Positions 58,600 through 64,000 of a DNA stretch of 64,000 nt are shown piece after piece. The position numbers and the translations under genes are program-made. This stretch comes from Limnomonas spitsbergensis (lineage: Eukaryota; Chlorophyta; Chlorophyceae; Chlamydomonadales), in the NCBI GenBank assembly GCA_037349105.1, contig JAYJMM010000088.1, forward strand, positions 1 through 64,000. The letters run 5' to 3'. The first letter of the stretch is position 1; every line of letters begins with the position of its first letter. The notes below the pieces were generated by a model, which was not told where the DNA came from, did no database searches, and worked only from the letters and a program-made list of their open reading frames with translations.

Positions 58600-59015
58600 A
58601 AGATAGACAGCATGGTGGACCAGCTGGACAGCATGGTGGACCAGCTGGCCAGCTGGACTTGTTTTATTTTCCAAAGCCTTACAAACCCAGCCCCGATCAA
58701 GGCAGTTGCACATCCACAGCGTCATTGACCAGCTGGCCAGCTGGACTTGTTTTATTTTCCAAAGCGTTACAAACCCAGCCCCGATCAAGTCACTTGCATA
58801 TGCGCTGCGAGGTGGGCCAGCTGGTCTACACGCTTGATTTAATTTTCAGCACCTTACAGGCCTTGCCCCGATCAAGCCAGTTGCACATCCACAGCGTCAT
58901 TGACCAGCTGGTCTGCTCGCTTGTTTTGTTTTTCAGCACCGAACAAACCCTGCCCCTATTAAGCCAGTTGCACATCAACAGCGTGATTCGCCAGCTGGTC
59001 TGCTCGCTTGTTTTG
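58600..59015. repeat. 88-bp tandem repeat, 4-5 units
   Basis: CCAGCTGG recurs at 58641, 58729, 58817, 58904 and 58991. Each is followed by variants of CTTGTTTTATTTTCCAAAGC, then CCCCGATCAAG and AGTTGCACATCCACAGCGTC. A 21-bp repeat (ACAGCATGGTGGACCAGCTGG type) precedes it. Confidence 0.92.
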
Positions 59016-59052
59016 CTCACGGGGTACATGTCTCGCCCCCCACTCCGTGAGC

Positions 59053-59112
59053 TGGTTCATGGCTGCAACAGCTACCTGAGGAGAGAAGGCAGGTGGAATA
59101 AATTGCGGTACA
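59053..59112. repeat. direct repeat flanking the right end of the candidate element, copy 1
   Basis: GGTTCATGGCTGCAAC, GAGAAGGCAGGTGGAATAAA and TTGCGGTA recur at about 59391-59445. GACCCAATCTG also occurs at 59183 and 59377. The block between may therefore be an insertion or the spacer of a local duplication. Confidence 0.75.
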
Positions 59113-59390
59113 CAAACAAAAAGTTGTGGCAGTGTAGAACAAAAGTGATGCCGGTGCTGCTACTGAGGGGGTTTGTGACCCAAGACCCAATCTGAGGCTT
59201 TGTTCAGGGCTAGTCTCTTAGTGGAACTTAGGTGTCGGACTTGGTCTTCTTTGCCTTCCCGGCCTCTCCTTTTGTTCCTTTCCCCCCCTCTTCCTTTTAG
59301 TTTCTTCTGTTCTCCCTTCTTAAGAGTTGGGCGCGCGGCCGAGCTTTGAGCGGGCCCAGAGGTGCAACGTTATTGACCCAATCTGTCAGG

Positions 59391-59445
59391 TAGTTCATGG
59401 CTGCAACCTTAGAGAAGGCAGGTGGAATAAATTGCGGTAAACAAA
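59391..59445. repeat. direct repeat flanking the right end of the candidate element, copy 2
   Basis: Second copy of 59053-59112, lacking about 12 bp (CAGCTACCTGAG) found in copy 1. Confidence 0.75.
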
Positions 59446-59870
59446 AGTTATCGTAAAAACAAAAAAAAGTTACCTTAAAGTGCGGTCCGCGGACCTCTGT
59501 TCTTAAACAAAAGGAATGCGGGCGCTAGATACCGTATATGAGGAGCATGGGTGTGGGTCATCTGCCGTCCTTTCCTGCAGACCCGGATTATTGCCGCAAA
59601 TGCATCCCGAGGTGAAAGCAGGCATTGGACTTGGACACAAAGGCTAGGTTGGCTTCCCTAGGGAAGGGCCGAGGGTTAGCCAAGTAGCCTTTTTTTTGCC
59701 GGGGAGGGTGTTTTTTGTTCAGCTGGCCCAGGCCGGTCGGAGGGTCTTAAAGTGGACGAAAGTGTGGACGGAAGTGTGGACAGGATAGGATAACTTCTCC
59801 ACACTCCGCCTCCCTTGGTACATTCTTGGATAGCCGCCAGACCTTGATCATTTGAAGGCCAGGTTGTAAC
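59446..59870. other. noncoding stretch, nothing recognised
   Basis: It contains A-rich runs (59455-59470), a short AGTGTGGAC repeat (59755-59785) and no open frame with a motif. Confidence 0.5.
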
Positions 59871-60251
59871 TACAGTGTAGCTGACATGTAGCTGACATGT
59901 AGCTGACATGTAGCTGAGGTACATTCAAACAGTACTGTATGAATACCGGTACGGTCAAAATGGATAGACGGTAAGAAAATGGCCAATACGGTGTGTTCAC
60001 ACGGAACGTTATTCTTAAATGGTGCGATGAGGTACAGTACTGTACAGTACGGGATTTGGTAGCTGAAGTGTAGCTGAATAATGCCCATATGAAGGCCTTT
60101 GCACAGCGGAGTGAGGTTCCCGGCCGGGATGTAGCTGACGTGTAGCTGACGTGTAGCTGAACCACCCACAGTTCATGGGAGTTTCCCACCCAACGATTAC
60201 GTGGCTGCCACAGGATCACCCCTGACCTACATTGGCAGACGGCCTGGGCAG

Positions 60252-60512
60252 TGTTTCTTTTTTCGTGACTCAGCTACAAATCAGCTACAAACAGGCTCCC
60301 TCCCAGAGGCCCCAGGTGTGGCCAGCCATGCTGCTTGGGCTGCCGGCCGTAGGCTGGTCCAGGTTTGGTCGCAATGGGGCCTCTGACGGCCGCGGGGCGG
60401 TCCGCTGATGGTGGCCTTATAGCCATATAAGAAGCACTGGACTTGTGCCCCGCAAACAGCAGAATTTCTACTGCAAAAGTCAGGTTGTAGCTGACGTATA
60501 GCTGACGTGTAG
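60252..60512 (+). mobile_element. foldback/MITE-like element, copy B
   Basis: It begins TGTTTCTTTTTTCGTGACTC, then AGCTACAAATCAGCTACAAA. The core GAGGCCCCAGGTGTGGCCAG and CGGCCGCGGGGCGGTCC matches copy A at 31709. The right end carries inverted GTAGCTGACGTATAGCTGAC. Exact ends are uncertain. Confidence 0.55.
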
Positions 60513-61064
60513 CTGTACTATGGGCGTTTCCCACCCAGGATTGGGGTGGCTGCCACACAGCCCCCCTTGCCCTTAATTGGCCAACTGCCGCTGACCTTCA
60601 GGCATGCGGGATTCGGCTGCAGCGAGCACCACCAGCTGAAGATCAAGTGTAGCTGAAGTGTAGCTGACGAGTAGCTGTTGCGTAGCTGAACGATTAGAAA
60701 AATTACCGAGGGCGTCTTCCACCCTGACTTGGGGCCGGGCCGGGCAGCCGCATATGACCTTGATCGGCCAACAGCCAGTGAACCCTTGCCAGTCGGGTTT
60801 TGGCTTCCATCATTAAATGGGGCCGGGCCAGGCAGGCACACATGACCTTAATTGGCCAACAGCCATTCAACCCCATTCAGTCAGTCGGGATTCTGCTGCA
60901 GATAGCACTGCCAGCCGAAGGTCAAGGGTCGCTGAAGTGTAGCTGAAGTGTAGCTGAACGATAAAAAAGTGAATGACGGCAGCTGCCATCCTGAAGTTGT
61001 TTGGCTGCCGGGCAGAAGACGCACATGACCTTGACTGACCCACACTCCCAACAGCCCCGTGGCA

Positions 61065-61410
61065 TGCAGGCTAGGGCAGGCTAAGTGTCAGCGGCATGCA
61101 GGCTAGGTGTCAGCGGCATGCATGCTAGGTGTCAGCAGCATGCAGGCTAGGTGTCAGCGGCATGCAGGCTAGGTGTCAGCGGCATGCAGGCTAGGTGTCA
61201 GCGGCATGCAGGCTAGGTGTGGGCGGCATGCAGGCTAGGTGTCAGCGGCATGCAGGCTAGGTGTCAGCGGCATGCAGGCTAGGTGTGGGCAGGGGCGTGC
61301 AGGCTAGGTGTCAGCGGCATGCAGGCTAGGTGTCAGCGGCGTGCAGGCTAGGTGTCAGCGGCGTGCAGGCTAGGTGTCAGCGGCATGCAGGCTAGGTGTC
61401 AGCGGCATGC
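61065..61410. repeat. 22-bp minisatellite, about 15 units
   Basis: Same CATGCAGGCTAGGTGTCAGC-GG unit as in LHCA intron 2, with some GTGGGC and GCGTGC variants. Confidence 0.95.
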
Positions 61411-61519
61411 AGGCTAAGTGTGGGCAGGGGCATGCAGGTTAAGGCAGAGGCTGGGCTGGGGCAGCCTAGGGCAGGTAAGCACGCAGGCAAGGGGCACGCA
61501 GGCTAAGGGTCAAGGGCAG
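61411..61519. repeat. 109-bp segment duplicated from or to LHCA intron 2
   Basis: It appears identical to 47535-47643 and follows the 22-bp array as it does there. Confidence 0.93.
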
Positions 61520-61617
61520 CTGATTTGGCTGCCGGGCAGAAGACGCACATGACCTTGACTGACCCACTGACTGACCAACAGCCAGTGTTCCATTAATCAG
61601 TCGCGGGCCGGCTCAAT

Positions 61618-61795
61618 GTTTCTTTTTTCGACTACAAGTCCACCTTCGGCAGGTCGCCTCGTGGCCGCCGAAGGCCCGATGAGACCCAAGCAGGACCTGC
61701 CTAGGATTGGTGCCCAAGGCAGTTTGATTGGCCACAACTGGGGCCTCTGGCCAGAGGACAGAATGTAGCTGATTTCTCAGTGGTTGTTTTAGTGC
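61618..61795 (-). mobile_element. foldback/MITE-like element, copy C (inverted)
   Basis: On the minus strand it reads TCAGCTACATTCTGTCCTCT, GAGGCCCCAGTTGTGGCC, then GGCGGCCACGAGGCGACC. It ends GTAGTCGAAAAAAGAAACAT, collinear with copies A and B. Confidence 0.6.
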
Positions 61796-62123
61796 ACGCC
61801 AGACCACCTTAATGGGGCCGCCGGGCGGCCACCACTGGGCCGATTGGGACCAAACACTGACCAGCCTACAGCCGGTGGTCCAAGCAGCAGGGCTTGACGC
61901 GCCAGTCCCTCACAGCCGTGGACCCTGATGTAGCTGAGTTGTAGCTGAAGTGCGCCAGAATCAGCACTGGTGGATCCCTACCAGTGTTGTGCTGATTATG
62001 GTCCGTACGTTGGCTGAATTGCGTAGCTGAGTTTCATCCTCCCTGTTATTTGAAGGCGAATCCCCTACAGGAATGCTACACCCAAAGGCCACCGGTAACT
62101 TCAATTTCATTCAGGAAACATAC

Positions 62124-62450
62124 CAACCGATATAACTGAATTTGAACCTACAAACATATCAAATCAACCGATATAACTAAAACTGAATTTTAACCTACAA
62201 ACATATCAACCGATATAACTGAATTTGAACCTACACGTGCCCACCTCTTGGAACAGGCAAAGCTTCTGGATTTAGAATTTAGGGTTTTGCGCACCACCCT
62301 ACAATGCTTTCACCTCGTACAAGAGGTGCACCCTCTGGTTTGGGTTTCAGGTATCACGATTTCAGGTTTTAGGGTGTACGGTTAAGGGTTAAGGGTTAAA
62401 CACACAAACCTACACATGCTCACCTCGTGGAACAGGCGCAGCCTCTGGTT
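62124..62450. repeat. two small tandem repeats, about 40 bp and 60-100 bp
   Basis: CAACCGATATAACT, then GAATTTGAACCTACAAACAT occurs three times at 62124-62236 with small changes. It is followed by three related CACCTCGTGGAACAGGCGCA-CCTCTGG units near 62241, 62311 and 62421. A TTAAGGG triplet repeat lies at 62380-62398. Confidence 0.8.
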
Positions 62451-62459
62451 TCGAACCTG

Positions 62460-63620
62460 TGACTCCCCAAGGACCTGAATGGGGATGGAGAGATGGGAGA
62501 AAGTTCACACTTTTGTTTGGCCGGATGTTCACACGAAATACGCCCCCCCCCCCCCTTGTTCTGTACCGCACCAGCAACACCTGTTTGGAAAATACCACCT
62601 CGTGTACCACCTCCCCATATATTGTCATGTTTGATTTGCCTTCCCTCACACCATGAAACCAACGCCGACGACGAGATGACGATCACCATAAAGGTGTTTC
62701 ACACCTTTCCACACCTTCGGATATTCTCCTGAAACAAACTGGGCGTGATCAAGGCCCAGCCCGAAAATCGCGGTTCCCCCCAAAAGCCAGATTTCCGGAT
62801 TCACCCGGCATTGTATATCTTTAAGAGACACACACTGATCAGAAGTGTGAATTAAGTCGCGAAGATCGAGGCCCTTATGACTCGAGTGCCTTTTTGTCGT
62901 CGTGGCATTATTGGTCTTACTTCACTTATAAAACCCTGACCAAGTAATGGCAACGGCGCGGATGCAGCCTAGGCCCATGCCGCACTGTTATCTTAACCCT
63001 CACGCCCCTGCAGTTTTCTTCCTTATCTGACGAGTGACCGGTGATGTACATTTCAAGAGCCTTCCTGTACCCCTGGCATTTCTATAATAATTACTATTCC
63101 CCGCAGATTCCTGAATGTGCATTAAGCCCCGATTTTGTAAAATATTTATTGAACACCGCAGAATCCTGAAATGTCTCCTGGTCCATACACTGTCCAAACT
63201 CCAACCGTTTCCAGTCACATTCCAACCGATTAAAAACTGATTCCGCCCAACAACGTTATGGAAGACCGGACGTCAATTCTTTTGTAGTCAGCGCTGTATG
63301 CATGACCTCGTAGTGTACTGCTTGACCGTCCCGTACTTCTGTACCGGGTTACGCTGAGCTGTCATTCCCGGGACCCGACATCAGCAGGCCCAGGAACTCG
63401 TTAGGGTTATATTGAATGGTGCGGTCTGGTAAGGTGCAGCACACAGTGCGGGATTTGGCCAAAACAGCCGAACCGGGTGAACCGGAGCAGGCTTTGGAAG
63501 CCAAGTTCCAACCCTCTCCTTTTCCTCAATATCAGAACATTTTCGATGAAATGTAAACCTTTTCCCTGCCCCCCCCCCCCTTCCCTCATTGCAAGGCTCC
63601 TATCTGATATTTAGACCCTC
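62460..63620. other. noncoding stretch, no gene seen
   Basis: Short open frames are present on both strands without motifs or splice logic. It contains a poly-C run at 62545-62556 and another at 63569-63580. Confidence 0.5.
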
Positions 63621-63624
63621 TTCC

Positions 63625-64000
63625 CTATATAAAAAGCCCTCTCCCCGTTTTAAAAGCCTCTCCCTGTCTTAAAAATATCTCTCCCGGACATCTTAACCCT
63701 CTCCCCGATATGTACTGCCTACACCCGTTTTACAACCCTCTCCCTGTTTTACAACCCTCTCCCTATTTAACAACCCTCTCCCTGTTTTACAACCCTCTCC
63801 CTGTTTTACAACCCTCTCCCTGTTTAACAACCCTCTCCCTGTTTTACAACCCTCTCCCTGTTTTACAACCCTCTCCCTGTTTAACAACCCTCTCCCTGTT
63901 TAACAACCCTCTCCCTGTTTAACAACCCTCTCCCTTTTTAACAACCCTCTCCCTGTTTAACAACCCTCTCCCTGTTTAACAACCCTCTCCCTGTTTAACA
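63625..64000. repeat. 19-bp AACCCTCTCCCTGTTTAAC minisatellite
   Basis: Units are degenerate from about 63625 and regular from about 63730. They alternate CTGTTTTAC and CTGTTTAAC endings and leave the window on the right. Open frames across it are composition artefacts. Confidence 0.95.

Larger units (their letters stand above)
57135..59369. mobile_element. candidate inverted-repeat-bounded element, about 2.2 kb
   Basis: The left end (57135-57187) has CGTTACACCTCTGGGCCCTG, then GGCTCGGCCGCG. The right end (59326-59369) reads, on the other strand, ACGTTGCACCTCTGGGCCCG, then GCTCGGCCGCG. About 45 bp pair at roughly 80%. A shorter related piece (GGGGCCCTGCTTGTCGCTCG) lies at 58180. There is no recognisable transposase. 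The interior holds an 88-bp tandem repeat and poly-T or poly-A runs. Two unrelated insertions of one repeat in opposite orientation would look the same. Confidence 0.4.
59873..62030. repeat. cluster of TGTAGCTGA-bearing foldback repeats
   Basis: GTAGCTGA occurs more than fifteen times on plus, often in tandem at 10-11-bp spacing (59875-59917, 60128-60160, 60487-60515, 60646-60690, 60937-60960). Its inverse TCAGCTAC occurs at 60269 and 60281. Degenerate units also share TGACCTTGATTGGCCAACAG (variants near 60550, 60760, 60845, 61025, 61552). The 22-bp minisatellite interrupts the cluster. No gene is seen. Confidence 0.75.

Noticed and set aside
58659..59195. 178-codon plus frame over the 88-bp repeat
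   Set aside because: The period is mostly 88, so the frame is not kept between the first units. The minus strand is also open, there is no known motif, and the region looks like a mobile element.
62420..62470. B-box-like GGTTCGAAACC on the minus strand
   Set aside because: There is no A-box at the right distance and no cloverleaf. The motif falls inside a small tandem repeat.

Overview
This is a nuclear window from a green alga or another Viridiplantae lineage. The evidence is an intron-rich, nucleus-style gene for a photosystem I light-harvesting chlorophyll a/b protein with a plastid transit peptide, plus GT-AG introns and a CCCTAAA-type (plant telomere) motif inside a minisatellite. I cannot name the species. 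The window is dominated by repeats. Only two genes are well supported, together with one short unrecognised reading frame present in two identical copies.

Layout. 1-28453 is one arm of a giant (GGCATC)n array that runs off the left edge. 28454-29873 is a transition zone with decayed repeats. 29874-31376 (minus) is an ankyrin-repeat protein with an F-box-like N-terminus. 31709-31902 is a small foldback element. 32056-39908 is a tandem duplication of a 3.9-kb unit, about 99.7% identical. Each copy holds nested TA-flanked inverted-repeat elements and a 163-residue open frame. 40156-43460 holds a 45-bp and then a 30-bp minisatellite; the latter carries CCCTAAA in nearly every unit. 44525-56679 is the LHCA-type gene. 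57135-59369 is an inverted-repeat-bounded element. 59873-62030 is a cluster of foldback-type repeats. 62124-64000 holds small repeats and ends in a 19-bp minisatellite that leaves the window.

The most interesting object is the LHCA gene. I assembled seven exons by hand. They join in phase at six GT-AG introns to give exactly 744 nt, that is 247 residues plus a stop, in a 12.2-kb locus. The introns are not random sequence. Next to almost every exon they hold degenerate or tandem copies of that exon's own edge together with its splice site. 5' exon edges are echoed upstream of the exon and 3' edges downstream. The copy in use is always the one farthest from the intron interior. Exon 3's donor edge is echoed nine times in a 125/145-bp tandem array, and exon 2's five times in a 139-bp array. 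The other introns hold one to five decayed echoes. Intron 2 additionally holds five minisatellite blocks, and the last of these supplies the pyrimidine tract of exon 3's acceptor. This suggests intron growth by junction-spanning tandem duplication. I do not know a named system that matches it.

No rRNA, convincing tRNA, CRISPR array or operon structure was seen. Very long open frames across the minisatellites and the GGCATC array are artefacts of stop-free repeat units. Positions of degenerate repeats are by-eye estimates.
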